From assembly GCA_947455145.1 (NCBI GenBank), contig CANGME010000004.1, positions 62,001 through 126,000 of the forward strand: DNA of 64,000 nt, in the 5' to 3' direction. Below are positions 56,815-64,000 of the stretch, piece after piece. Positions within the stretch are counted from its first letter, which is position 1; each line of letters begins with the position of its first letter. A program made the translations under genes and the position numbers. The notes beneath the pieces are model-generated. The model searched no databases. It saw only the letters and a program-made list of their open reading frames with translations, and was not told the origin of the DNA. The DNA comes from Comamonadaceae bacterium. Its GTDB lineage: Bacteria > Pseudomonadota > Gammaproteobacteria > Burkholderiales > Burkholderiaceae_C.

Positions 56815-56846
56815 GCCCGTCATTCCTGCCCAAGCGGGCATCCAGT
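56815..56846. repeat. REP-like palindrome at the livH start
   Basis: The 33-base gap between the Bug stop and livH contains GCCCG...CGGGC arms (56816-56840). In the minus-strand frame it reads MPAWAGMTG, related to the PAQAGI/PAWAGMT peptides encoded by widespread repeats. It lies just before the livH ATG and may form a hairpin near the ribosome-binding site. Confidence 0.45.
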
Positions 56847-56847
56847 G

Positions 56848-57834
56848 TTAGTCAACGGTGATCTTTCCGGCCTTGATGACGGCACGCCAACGCTCGGTGT
56901 CTTCGCGCTGCCAAGCGGCCATCTCTTCGGGCGTGTTGCCCACGGGTTCGGCCCCAACCTCGGCGTAGCGTTTCATCATCTCAGGCGTGCGCAGAATCTC
57001 GGCCACGGTGCTGGAAATTCGCGCTGCGATTGCCGCAGGTGTTTTAGGCGGCGCCACCATGGCAAACCAGGCCACGCCGATAACACCCGGCACCAGCTCG
57101 TTCAATGCCGGCGTATTAGGCATGGACGCAATGCGCTTTGCGCTGGTCACCGCCAGTATGCGCAGCTTGCCGCTCTTGAGGTGGGCGGATGCTGCGGCCA
57201 CGTTGCCAAACATCAGGTGCACATGGCCACCCAGCAGGTCGGCAATGGCGGGGGCGTCGCCTTTGTAAGGCACATGCACGAGCTGAGTGCCGGTCTTGAG
57301 CTTGAAGAGTTCGGCCGTGAGGTGCGCGGTGGAGCCATTGCCTTGCGAGGCGTAGCTGAGCTTGTTGGGGTTGGCCTTGGCATAGGCAATGAACTCTTCC
57401 AGGGTAGTCGCAGGTACGCTGGGGTGCACCATGAGCGCGTTTGGCACGGCGGCCAGCACGGTGACGGGCACGAACTTGGCGGGGTCGTAGTTAAGCTTGG
57501 GGTACAGGCTGATGTTGATGGACAGGGGCGGGGGCGGCGCAGCCATGAGCGTGTAGCCATCGGGTTCGGCGTTGGTCACGTATTCCGCTGCAATATTGCC
57601 CGCCGCACCGGCGCGGTTTTCAATGATGATGGGCTGGCCCAAACGCTGACTAAGTGGCTCGGAGATCAAGCGCGGCAGCAAGTCCGCCGTGCCGCCCGCC
57701 GGGTTGGGCACGATGATGCGGATGGGCTTTTGCGGCCATGCGCCGCCTGCTTGTGCGAAAACACTGGATGCAGGCCACAAGGCGACCAGCATCAGGACGA
57801 AACAGCTACCTATATTTTTTTTGATGGGTGTCAT
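56848..57834 (-). CDS. Bug/TctC-family solute receptor
   Basis: 328 residues from the ATG at 57834, with AAGGAC about 7 bases upstream (an upstream TTG is less likely). Signal peptide ends near SVFAQ; the mature part WPQKPIRIIVPNPAGGTADLLPRLISEPLSQRL, IENRAGAAGNIAAEYV, YASQGNGSTAHLTAELF and HVPYKGDAPAIADLL. It lies between the oxygenase beta subunit and livH. It may serve the same substrate as either, possibly an aromatic acid (inference). Confidence 0.92.
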   Translation of the reverse strand: MTPIKKNIGSCFVLMLVALWPASSVFAQAGGAWPQKPIRIIVPNPAGGTADLLPRLISEPLSQRLGQPIIIENRAGAAGNIAAEYVTNAEPDGYTLMAAPPPPLSINISLYPKLNYDPAKFVPVTVLAAVPNALMVHPSVPATTLEEFIAYAKANPNKLSYASQGNGSTAHLTAELFKLKTGTQLVHVPYKGDAPAIADLLGGHVHLMFGNVAAASAHLKSGKLRILAVTSAKRIASMPNTPALNELVPGVIGVAWFAMVAPPKTPAAIAARISSTVAEILRTPEMMKRYAEVGAEPVGNTPEEMAAWQREDTERWRAVIKAGKITVD

Positions 57835-57864
57835 GGTTATGTCCTTCAAAGTTGGAACTATTGC

Positions 57865-58353
57865 TTACAGCGGAATGACCATCAAGGTCTCGATCACGCG
57901 GGAGTCGTAGATGAACTTGCGCCGTTTGAAGCGTGGGCCGTCGGCGGTGATGGTCACCACGTCCTGGCACTGGCCGGTGGCGTAAATCATCATGTTGCCG
58001 TCCATCTCCATCGTGCGTACCACCACGAAGTTGGAGCGCACCTGTAAATCCCCCCCATCTTCACCCGTGATCTGCACGCCCGAGAGCAAGTGTCGGTAGT
58101 GGTGCGGCTCGTAGATGTTGGCGATGCGCATGGACTTGATGCGGTCACGCAGTTGGGCCGCGCTATGGCAGTCGATCACCGCCATGGGCAAGTTGCGGTC
58201 GTGGTTGAAGCGGGAGGTGACGGTGTAGCGGGCGTTGGGCGTCATCAGCTCGGCAATGGCCTCGACCCGGTCTTCATCAATGGCGCGGGCCCATTCATAG
58301 ACCAAGTTTTCAACCGCGCGGAAGTGTTGTTCGTGGGATGGATTCAGATTCAT
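57865..58353 (-). CDS. Aromatic-ring-hydroxylating oxygenase beta subunit
   Basis: 162 residues, ATG at 58353 overlapping the alpha stop by one base. The SnoaL-like fold is recognisable: FRAVENLVYEWARAIDEDRVEAIAELMTPNARYTVTSRFN, DRIKSMRIANIYEPHHYRHLLSG and YDSRVIETLMVIPL. These match small subunits of the terephthalate 1,2-dioxygenase (TphA3) and salicylate 5-hydroxylase (NagH) group, notably the IYE.H.YRH segment. It has no catalytic metal and stabilises the alpha3beta3 oxygenase. Confidence 0.9.
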   Translation of the reverse strand: MNLNPSHEQHFRAVENLVYEWARAIDEDRVEAIAELMTPNARYTVTSRFNHDRNLPMAVIDCHSAAQLRDRIKSMRIANIYEPHHYRHLLSGVQITGEDGGDLQVRSNFVVVRTMEMDGNMMIYATGQCQDVVTITADGPRFKRRKFIYDSRVIETLMVIPL

Positions 58354-59603
58354 CACAGCCCCATGTCTTGTTTGTAGTTGTTCCAGAAGTTGCGGATGGC
58401 ACGCTCAGACAGCTTGCTCGCCCCACCACTGTCCAACTCGCGCCCGCCCATCTCGATGAAAGATTCACCGCTTTGCCCATCGCCCATCGCACGCTGCATC
58501 ATCTCGCACACCGCCGCATCTTCTACCGACACCAGCCCGGCCGAGCCAGCCAAGTTACCTTGGAGCAAACGCATGCGGGTGGTTTCCTCGTCGTCATCGG
58601 CAAAGCCAAAGTAAGTCCACACCAAGTCGGCCTGGCCTGGGCCCTTGGGCAGCAACTGCCGGGTGGCCAAGCTGTTGGCAATCTGGTGCAACACGAAGGA
58701 TGGGTAAGTCGTCAAAATCTGGATGCTCACGCCGTCGCCAAACTCGTCGCGCCATTTGAGGATGCTGGGGTCTTCAAGCCGAAGATCATCGTTGGATGAG
58801 CGCAAATCTGCCGCCGTGGCGTTGTAGGCCGCGTCGTTTTTCTCGGTGCCTGCCTTGGTCCAGAAGTAAACATGACGGCCCGACTTGTCCAGCACCATGC
58901 CCGACTCTTGCGACTGGCGCGAGAGCCCAAACGTGCCGTAGAAGGTGTGCAGGATGTTGGCGTGATACGAGTCACGCGGGTTCTCGTGATAGGCCTTCCA
59001 GTTGGCGTGGATGCGCTGCGTGTCGTAGCCCAGCACCTTGAGCGGCTTGTGCAGCACGCGGCGTATGCCTGCGGCTACGTCGCCCAGCCAATCTTCCAGC
59101 GGCTCCACCTCCGCAGAGAAGCTGGCAAAAACCAGGCCGCAGATCGTATCGACGCGCAGTTTTTGCAGACCGTGCTGGGCCATGTCAAAGTCTTTGGGCA
59201 AGCCCCCCTCCCCGCGCAAACCTTTGCTAAAAGCCGCGTGCGTCAGGTCGCCTTTGAGGTTGTAGTTCCAGGCGTGATAAACGCAGCTCAACTTCTTGGC
59301 AGACCCAAACGCCTCGCGGCACACCATGTTGCCTCTGTGCGCGCAGCGGTTCACCACCGCGTGCAGGCTGCCGTCTTCGGCCCGCGTGAGCACGACGGAT
59401 TGCTCGCCGATGTAAGTCGTCTTAAATGAGCCCGGCTCAGGCACCTCGGCCTCCAGGCCCAGGTAGTTCCAGGTCTTGCCGCGAAAGATGTTGACCTGTT
59501 CTTGCGCGTAAATATCCGCGTCGCTATAGGCCCAGTAGGGCGCACGGGTAAAGCCCTCTGCGGGCCAGGTTCGGGTGTTAGTCAACTCGGGCTCCTGATG
59601 CAT
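58353..59603 (-). CDS. Aromatic-ring-hydroxylating oxygenase alpha subunit (terephthalate/salicylate-type)
   Basis: 416 residues from the ATG at 59603, the start that best fits the family N-terminus (10 residues before WPAEG); another at 59633 is possible. Rieske ligands Cys87, His89, Cys107, His110 (CAHRG...CVYHAW). Catalytic iron block NWKAYHENPRDSYHANILH with Asp211, His214, His219. The GDLTHAAFSKGLRGEGGLPKDF and FWNNYKQDMG regions are shared with TphA2 and NagG-type enzymes. It hydroxylates an aromatic carboxylate using O2 and external reductase electrons. The reductase is not in this operon. It overlaps the Bug gene upstream by 26 bases. Confidence 0.9.
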   Translation of the reverse strand: MHQEPELTNTRTWPAEGFTRAPYWAYSDADIYAQEQVNIFRGKTWNYLGLEAEVPEPGSFKTTYIGEQSVVLTRAEDGSLHAVVNRCAHRGNMVCREAFGSAKKLSCVYHAWNYNLKGDLTHAAFSKGLRGEGGLPKDFDMAQHGLQKLRVDTICGLVFASFSAEVEPLEDWLGDVAAGIRRVLHKPLKVLGYDTQRIHANWKAYHENPRDSYHANILHTFYGTFGLSRQSQESGMVLDKSGRHVYFWTKAGTEKNDAAYNATAADLRSSNDDLRLEDPSILKWRDEFGDGVSIQILTTYPSFVLHQIANSLATRQLLPKGPGQADLVWTYFGFADDDEETTRMRLLQGNLAGSAGLVSVEDAAVCEMMQRAMGDGQSGESFIEMGGRELDSGGASKLSERAIRNFWNNYKQDMGL

Positions 59604-60570
59604 TAACGGTTGTAGCCCATTTGGGCATTTCATCACTCAAAAATTTGGCGAACTCATCCCCACCCAAGAAGGCCGGGTCTGCGCCCTGGCTGACCATGCG
59701 GTTTCGCACTTCGGGCAAGGCCAGCACTTGCTTGAACGCATCGCTGAGTTTGTCCACCACGGCTTTGGGTGTGCCTGCGGGGGCCAAGAAACCATAGAAC
59801 CCAACTACTTCAAAGTTTTTTGCCACGCGGGTTTCCATCACCGTCGGCACGTCTGGCAATGCAGGGTTGCGCTCGCGGCTGGTCACGGCCAGGGCGCGCA
59901 CCTTACCCTGCTTGTGGTACTGCGCGGCTTGGGGAATGCTCTCGGCCATGAATTGCACCTGGCCCGCCATCAAATCGGTAAAGGCAGGGGCACTGCCACG
60001 GTAGGGTATGTGCACCATGTAGAGGCCGGTGGCACTCTTGAACATCTCCGGCACCAAATGGCTGATGCCACCACTACCCGCCGAGCCAAAGTTGATCTTG
60101 CCCGGATGGGCTTTGGCATAAGTCACAAACTCGGGCAGGGTTTGTGCAGGCACGCCAGGGTTCACCAGCAGTGCCAGCGGCTGCATGGCGGTGCGGGCAA
60201 TCGGCACAAAGTCTTTGAGCGTGCTGTAGGGCAGCTTGCTGTACAGCGCGGGGTTAATCACCATCACACCGGTGTTGGCCAGCATCAGGGTGTAGCCGTC
60301 GGCGGGGGCTTTCATCACCTCTTGCGCGCCCACAATACCGCCCGCACCGGCCTTGTAATCGACCAGCACCGGCTGGCCCAAGACGGTTTGTAACTTATCG
60401 GTTAACAGCCGTGCGTGCTGGTCCAGCGGCCCACCAGCGGGGAACCCGATCACAATTTTCACGGGCCGGGTGGGGAAGCTGGCTTGCGCCATCACGGCCG
60501 AGGCCAGCGCCACTAGTGGCAGAGCTATCAAAAATTTCAGACGGGTCATGGTGGTTTTATTTGGTTTCAT
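59578..60570 (-). CDS. Bug/TctC-family solute receptor
   Basis: 330 residues. The ATG at 60570 has GAAGG 6 bases upstream inside rarA's 3' end, so it is preferred to 60549. Signal peptide ends near AVMAQ; then FPTRPVKIVIGFPAGGPLDQHARLLTDKL, VDYKAGAGGIVGAQEVMKA, NFGSAGSGGISHLVPEMF and HIPYRGSAPAFTDLM. It resembles TphC-type receptors by context, lying immediately upstream of the oxygenase alpha gene and overlapping it. Confidence 0.92.
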   Translation of the reverse strand: MKPNKTTMTRLKFLIALPLVALASAVMAQASFPTRPVKIVIGFPAGGPLDQHARLLTDKLQTVLGQPVLVDYKAGAGGIVGAQEVMKAPADGYTLMLANTGVMVINPALYSKLPYSTLKDFVPIARTAMQPLALLVNPGVPAQTLPEFVTYAKAHPGKINFGSAGSGGISHLVPEMFKSATGLYMVHIPYRGSAPAFTDLMAGQVQFMAESIPQAAQYHKQGKVRALAVTSRERNPALPDVPTVMETRVAKNFEVVGFYGFLAPAGTPKAVVDKLSDAFKQVLALPEVRNRMVSQGADPAFLGGDEFAKFLSDEMPKWATTVNASGARVD

Positions 60571-61849
60571 TGCGCGCCTTCAACTGGCGCAGCTTCTCGG
60601 CTATTTTGATCTCCAAACCGCGCTCCACGGGTCGGTAGAAACCCGGCTCGGCCATGCCGTCGGGCAGGTAGCGCTCTCCGGCGGCAAAGGCCCCTTCTTC
60701 GTTATGCGCATAGCGGTAGCCCTTGCCGTAGTCCAGCTCTTTCATCAGCTTGGTGGGCGCGTTGCGCAGGTGCATGGGCACGGGGCGCGTGCCGTCTTTT
60801 TTAATGAAGGCCTTGGCTTCGTTAAAAGCCTTGTACACCGCGTTGGACTTAGGTGCCACGGCCAGGTACACCACGCATTCGGCCAGCGCCAGCTCGCCCT
60901 CAGGCGTGCCCAGGCGCTCGAACACCTCGGCGGCGTCCAGCGCCATGCGCAGCGCGCGTGGGTCGGCCAGGCCAATGTCTTCACTGGCCATGCGGATCAT
61001 GCGGCGCGCCATGTATTTGGGGTCGGCCCCGCCGTCCAGCATGCGCAGCAGCCAGTAGAGCGCGGCATCGGGGTCTGAGCCGCGCACCGATTTGTGCAGC
61101 GCGCTGATGGTGTCGTAAAACTGCTCGCCACCCTTGTCGTAGCGGCGCATGCGCTCGCCCAGCACCTTGAGCAGCCACTCATCGGTGATGGAGGTTTGGC
61201 GCTGCTGCGTGGCGGCCACGGTCAGCGTCTCTAGCGTGTTGAGCAGGCGGCGGGCGTCGCCATCGGCGTAGGCGATCAAGCGATCAATCGCTATCTTTTC
61301 AATAGCTGGCCATGCAGGTATTTGTTGGGCTTTGGCTACTATGTGTTCTAAATCCTGCGCAGTAAGAGGCTGCAACACATACACCGCCGCACGCGACAGC
61401 AAGGCGGAGTTGACCTCGAAGGACGGGTTCTCGGTGGTCGCACCGATGAAGGTGAACAGGCCGCTTTCCACATGCGGCAAAAACGCATCCTGCTGGCTTT
61501 TATTGAAGCGGTGCACCTCGTCCACAAACAACAGCGTGCGGCGGCCACTTTGCGCCAGCGTGGCTTGCGCCCGCTCCACCGCCTCGCGGATGTCCTTGAC
61601 CCCGCCCAGCACCGCGCTGATGGTGATGAACTGCGCATCAAACGCATCCGCCATCAGCCGCGCAATCGTCGTCTTGCCCGTACCCGGCGGCCCCCAAAAA
61701 ATACAACTGTGCGGCTGCCCCGACTCAAACGCCAGCCGCAGCGCCATGCCCTCGCCCAGCAAATGCTGCTGGCCTACGACCTCGGCCAACGACTTGGGGC
61801 GCAGGCGCTCGGCTAGGGGTTGGTGGGGTGTGGGGAGAGAGGTCGTCAC
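60557..61849 (-). CDS. rarA: Replication-associated recombination protein A (AAA+ ATPase)
   Basis: 430 residues. Walker A GPPGTGKTTIARLMA, Walker B LLFVDEVHRFNKSQQDAFL, sensor GATTENPSFEVNSALLSRAAVY, and the C-terminal MgsA domain with RMASEDIGLADPRAL and EFMNLPEG-like blocks. RarA/MgsA helps process stalled replication forks. It is the first gene of the minus-strand run; the downstream Bug gene starts inside its last codons. Confidence 0.95.
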   Translation of the reverse strand: MTTSLPTPHQPLAERLRPKSLAEVVGQQHLLGEGMALRLAFESGQPHSCIFWGPPGTGKTTIARLMADAFDAQFITISAVLGGVKDIREAVERAQATLAQSGRRTLLFVDEVHRFNKSQQDAFLPHVESGLFTFIGATTENPSFEVNSALLSRAAVYVLQPLTAQDLEHIVAKAQQIPAWPAIEKIAIDRLIAYADGDARRLLNTLETLTVAATQQRQTSITDEWLLKVLGERMRRYDKGGEQFYDTISALHKSVRGSDPDAALYWLLRMLDGGADPKYMARRMIRMASEDIGLADPRALRMALDAAEVFERLGTPEGELALAECVVYLAVAPKSNAVYKAFNEAKAFIKKDGTRPVPMHLRNAPTKLMKELDYGKGYRYAHNEEGAFAAGERYLPDGMAEPGFYRPVERGLEIKIAEKLRQLKARNETK

Positions 61850-61933
61850 GATCAGACTGAGGCGGTTGGGTTGTCAGTGTAAGACAGGCTGCCGTAGGGA
61901 GACGTGAATGCCATGCCACGCCGATACGCACTG

Positions 61934-61958
61934 CTTGCAATTACCAATCTATTGCAAG
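61934..61958. repeat. Small inverted repeat in the rarA-SEFIR gap
   Basis: CTTGCAAT (61934-61941) and ATTGCAAG (61951-61958) form a perfect 8-bp dyad around a 9-base loop. No T-run is present. Otherwise nothing is recognised in the 165-base gap. Confidence 0.35.
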
Positions 61959-62014
61959 AGGGGTTGTGGCAATTCCGATTGGAGGCCAGGTCAGGACTTA
62001 TGGGATTCGTGAAG

Positions 62015-63486
62015 GTTATGCCCGCGTTCCAAGCTGATCGAACCCAAGTAGCCCTGACGGACCGAAAGTCTGATGATCCCAGCGAGGGAGACTACTTCGG
62101 TCGGCTGCGTACTCGTCCAACTTCTTCTTCACTTCGTTCAAGCTGGAGACTCCAAGTAAAGGGAGGATACGGTCGAGATACGCCTTTGATATGGAGCGCG
62201 CGAACACCTCAAATGGTCTATAGTGGCGCGTTGCGTAGATCAGCGTTTCCGGGTACCAGTTGTCGTAGCGGTTCGTATGCAAAAGATCGGCTCTAAGAAA
62301 GCAGATGAAATCGGCTTGCATAACCTGTTGGAACGGAATTCCGGTAGTTTTAGAGCGCTGCTCAAGCAGATCCGCTCTTAGGGAAAGCCGACGCGAAGCC
62401 AGGCGCTTGTTTCGAACTTCAAGCGAGGATAGATAGTCCCAGAACACGATATAAGTAACAGTGGCGTTCTTGCCGTGGTCAGAGTTGCCGGATACATAGT
62501 AGGGTTGCGACAACAGCTTCACTGCAGCCTCAAAGTGTTCTCCGCGAAGCAAGATAGCAAGCGCATAGAGGAACAGCTCATGAATGATGAACTTGAAGTT
62601 GTCGAAATCAGCCTCGTTCCACTGATGCACTTCCGGTGGGCGGCTCAAGTAGCGGATAAGTGACTCGAAGAAACGATGCAGTTTTGGCCCGTAGCTGACG
62701 GTGTCGCCGTACTGTGAAAGCGTAGTTAAGATGTTGAGAAATTCGTTGCGCGACGGGGTGAAGTCCTCGATTGACTTAACAACTCGATCATCTTGCTCGC
62801 CATCAGTGCCAGACAGCCGAAACCTTTCAAGGTTGTCGGTGAACAGTGAAAGGTACTCGTCAAGCGCGCCGCGGACGTAGGACTTGTCGTTCTTGAGGCC
62901 TTCGATGACTCGCTTGGAAAGCACAGTGGTTCCAAGTAGGGGTGCGGTGGAATCGGTTAGAAACGATGGCGGCTTCCCAATCTCCGGCTTGACGTAGAGG
63001 GGTTTGTCAAAGATCCAGCGCAAAAGTTTCTCAAAGCCCTCAGCGTAGCGGTCAGATTCGCTCAGGTCGATGTAAATGCGAGACTTGTAATAAGTCGGGA
63101 GGTACGGCTTTCCTGCCTCGTCTTTCTCGGCGACGACCGCAGCAAATTTGTCTTGCGACTGTTTCTCATAGACTTCACGCGAAATGATCTGCGTTTCTGT
63201 TCCGACACCTCCAGCTCGGCCATCCGCCTTGGTGGTGTACGCCCGATCACAAATCATCAAAACTTTTGTGATCGAAGGATCGGTGACCATCATTTCCATG
63301 AAGGCCACTGAGTCGTGACCTTCTCGAAGGTCCCATTTGTCAAGGATTACTTCGACGCCCGAGTTGCTGACTTCGGTGGCCAAATCGAGCACCCATTGTT
63401 CGTGGGCGGGTGTTGACCAGCTATAGGAGACAAAGAGTTTGGGTATTTCTGGTGAAGTCATGTGGTTGTGTGATGGCGGGCATAAC
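62015..63486. mobile_element. SEFIR gene bracketed by 11-bp inverted repeats (cassette-like)
   Basis: GTTATGCCCGC (62015-62025) and GCGGGCATAAC (63476-63486) are perfect inverted copies. One spans the SEFIR stop codon; the other lies 15-25 bases before its ATG. In gene orientation this reads GTTATGC-gene-GCATAAC, like the core and inverse-core sites of an integron cassette. A further core (GTTATGC) was not found on the rarA side, so identity is uncertain. Confidence 0.4.
62016..63461 (-). CDS. SEFIR/TIR-like domain protein, putative defence effector
   Basis: 481 residues. Residues 8-100 are a SEFIR domain: KLFVSYSWSTPAHEQWVLDLATEVSNSGVEVILDKWDLREG, then VAFMEMMVTDPSITKVLMICDRAYTTKADGRAGGVGTETQII, with Glu89 in the likely NAD-cleaving position. 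Residues about 110-150 bind the SEFIR core. From about 180 on there is an unrecognised helical region that could sense the trigger. SEFIR/TIR proteins of bacteria often deplete NAD+ in abortive infection. The gene is more AT-rich than rarA and is bracketed by 11-bp inverted repeats. Confidence 0.8.
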   Translation of the reverse strand: MTSPEIPKLFVSYSWSTPAHEQWVLDLATEVSNSGVEVILDKWDLREGHDSVAFMEMMVTDPSITKVLMICDRAYTTKADGRAGGVGTETQIISREVYEKQSQDKFAAVVAEKDEAGKPYLPTYYKSRIYIDLSESDRYAEGFEKLLRWIFDKPLYVKPEIGKPPSFLTDSTAPLLGTTVLSKRVIEGLKNDKSYVRGALDEYLSLFTDNLERFRLSGTDGEQDDRVVKSIEDFTPSRNEFLNILTTLSQYGDTVSYGPKLHRFFESLIRYLSRPPEVHQWNEADFDNFKFIIHELFLYALAILLRGEHFEAAVKLLSQPYYVSGNSDHGKNATVTYIVFWDYLSSLEVRNKRLASRRLSLRADLLEQRSKTTGIPFQQVMQADFICFLRADLLHTNRYDNWYPETLIYATRHYRPFEVFARSISKAYLDRILPLLGVSSLNEVKKKLDEYAADRSSLPRWDHQTFGPSGLLGFDQLGTRA

Positions 63487-63493
63487 GAATTGC

Positions 63494-63582
63494 GTTTATC
63501 TGCCGCGAGGCCAAGCCTGTAGAAACCAAGAGCACCGCCTGCGGCAGATAAACTTTGCTGGACTGAACCGCCTGCGAGGCGG
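63494..63582. repeat. Inverted repeats upstream of the SEFIR gene (attC-like folding)
   Basis: GTTTATCTGCCGC (63494-63506) pairs exactly with GCGGCAGATAAAC (63541-63553). A second hairpin, CCGCCT-GCG-AGGCGG, occupies 63568-63582. In the orientation of SEFIR the structure ends at GTTATGCC (63486). A partial match to its complement, GGACATAAT, lies at 63629-63637 on the other side. The folding is reminiscent of attC sites but does not meet the strict consensus. Confidence 0.4.
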
Positions 63583-63690
63583 ATGCGATGTGGAGATTGA
63601 AATATTTGTCCCCGTCAACTCGCTCAAATTATGTCCGAGATTGCACCATCGGTAATGGCCTCATGGGTGAAGGTGAAGATGACGGGGTAA

Positions 63691-63999
63691 TCAAACATGC
63701 GCCTGTACCTGAGTGGTGAGCTTCAGCCCCAAGGCCCGGCAGACACGGGCAATGGTGTCAAAACGCGGGTGGGAATTGGGGCGCAGCGCCTTGTAAAGGG
63801 CTTCGCGCGTCAGGCCCGCCGCACGGGCCACATCCGTCATGCCGCGTGCTCGGGCCACCACGCCCAAGGCGTGCATCAACTCGGACGAGTCATCGTCCTC
63901 AAGCACGATGCTCAGATACGTAGCAATGTCCTCGTCGGTTTTAAGGTGCTCGGCCAGATCGAAGTCGGGCAGTTCTTCGACATTGATTTTTTTGACCAT
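63691..63999 (-). CDS. HigA-like addiction-module antidote protein
   Basis: 102 residues, ATG at 63999. The N-terminal DFDLAEHLKTDEDIATYLSIVLEDDDSSELMHALGVVARARGMTDVARAAGLTREALYKALRPNSHPRFDTIARVCRALGLKLT layout is that of the 'probable addiction module antidote protein' group (HigA-like, a lambda-repressor fold). The toxin (Gp49/HigB type) normally lies directly upstream, beyond the window edge. The antitoxin is complete here. Confidence 0.88.
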   Translation of the reverse strand: MVKKINVEELPDFDLAEHLKTDEDIATYLSIVLEDDDSSELMHALGVVARARGMTDVARAAGLTREALYKALRPNSHPRFDTIARVCRALGLKLTTQVQAHV

Positions 64000-64000
64000 C

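Noticed and set aside
56641-58047. 468-residue plus-strand open frame
   Set aside because: It lies antisense to livH, a Bug receptor and the oxygenase beta subunit, has His/Gly-rich nonsense composition and no motifs; typical of GC-rich antisense frames.
57865-59603. Naming the oxygenase tphA2A3
   Set aside because: The N-terminal WPAEGFTRAPYWAY block is at least as close to salicylate 5-hydroxylase and anthranilate enzymes. No TphB or reductase is adjacent.
61904-62296. 130-residue plus-strand frame over the rarA-SEFIR gap
   Set aside because: Mostly antisense to the SEFIR gene, with no motif; the first 37 codons alone are not recognisable.

Overview
The window is a dense, GC-rich chromosomal segment. 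It looks like a betaproteobacterium of the Burkholderiales, probably Comamonadaceae (relatives of Rhodoferax, Polaromonas or Limnohabitans). The reasons are eight periplasmic Bug/TctC-type solute receptors, aromatic-acid catabolic genes, a LIV-type ABC transporter and the general codon style. Assignments rest on motif recognition and remembered family sequences only; no search was run. No stretch above about 300 bases lacks a gene.

Layout. 1-5.6 kb (+): tail of a class-V aminotransferase, a Bug receptor, a crotonase-fold protein, a CaiB-type CoA-transferase, a Tgl-transglutaminase-like protein and an acyltransferase-3 membrane protein. 5.6-6.3 kb (-): a MazEF pair. 6.3-9.0 kb (-): alaS, carrying an in-frame palindromic insertion. 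9.1-12.1 kb (+): a large hybrid histidine kinase. 12.2-14.9 kb (+): gabD-type dehydrogenase, a LEA14-like lipoprotein, a DsrE-like exported protein and tRNA-Gly(CCC). 14.9-16.8 kb (+): a Bug receptor and a TRAP receptor without signal peptide.

16.8-24.1 kb is a phthalate 4,5-dioxygenase-type cluster. On the minus strand are the oxygenase, two paralogous Bug receptors and a dihydroxyphthalate-decarboxylase-like protein. On the plus strand are the reductase, a Gfo/Idh/MocA dehydrogenase and a MarR regulator. The shared intergenic region has two face-to-face promoters whose -10 boxes sit on one palindrome. 24.1-31.6 kb: CHASE2 adenylate cyclase, ScoAB CoA-transferase, a PcaC-like decarboxylase, an SDR, ETF-ubiquinone oxidoreductase and a Tat-exported amidohydrolase. 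31.6-37.7 kb: a MacAB-type exporter (adaptor with an LTPxQ insertion), a small exported Tyr-rich protein and glnS.

37.7-42.1 kb is a conflict/defence islet: a DUF262+HEPN pair, a zinc-finger remnant, a deleted higB with intact higA, and a tightly overlapping MNT-HEPN-GIY-YIG operon. 42.1-44.8 kb: otnC/otnK with an Asp/Glu-racemase-like protein. 44.8-51.6 kb: an epimerase-like protein, a ferredoxin-NAD(P)H reductase, a small exported protein, and two Bug receptors around an LVIVD-repeat protein and a LysR regulator.

51.6-61.8 kb (-) is one run: rarA, Bug receptor, terephthalate/salicylate-type ring-hydroxylating oxygenase (alpha, beta), Bug receptor, then livH-[Fic]-livM-livG-livF. A Fic AMPylase-type gene lies inside the transporter operon. 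62.0-63.5 kb: a SEFIR-domain gene bracketed by 11-bp inverted repeats. 63.7-64.0 kb: a HigA-like antitoxin whose partner would lie beyond the edge.

The unifying theme is uptake and ring-hydroxylation of aromatic acids, interspersed with small toxin-antitoxin/defence insertions. The best candidates for under-described biology are the MNT-HEPN-GIY-YIG operon, the DUF262-HEPN pair, the Fic gene in the liv operon, the bracketed SEFIR gene and the Tgl-like protein with altered catalytic residues.
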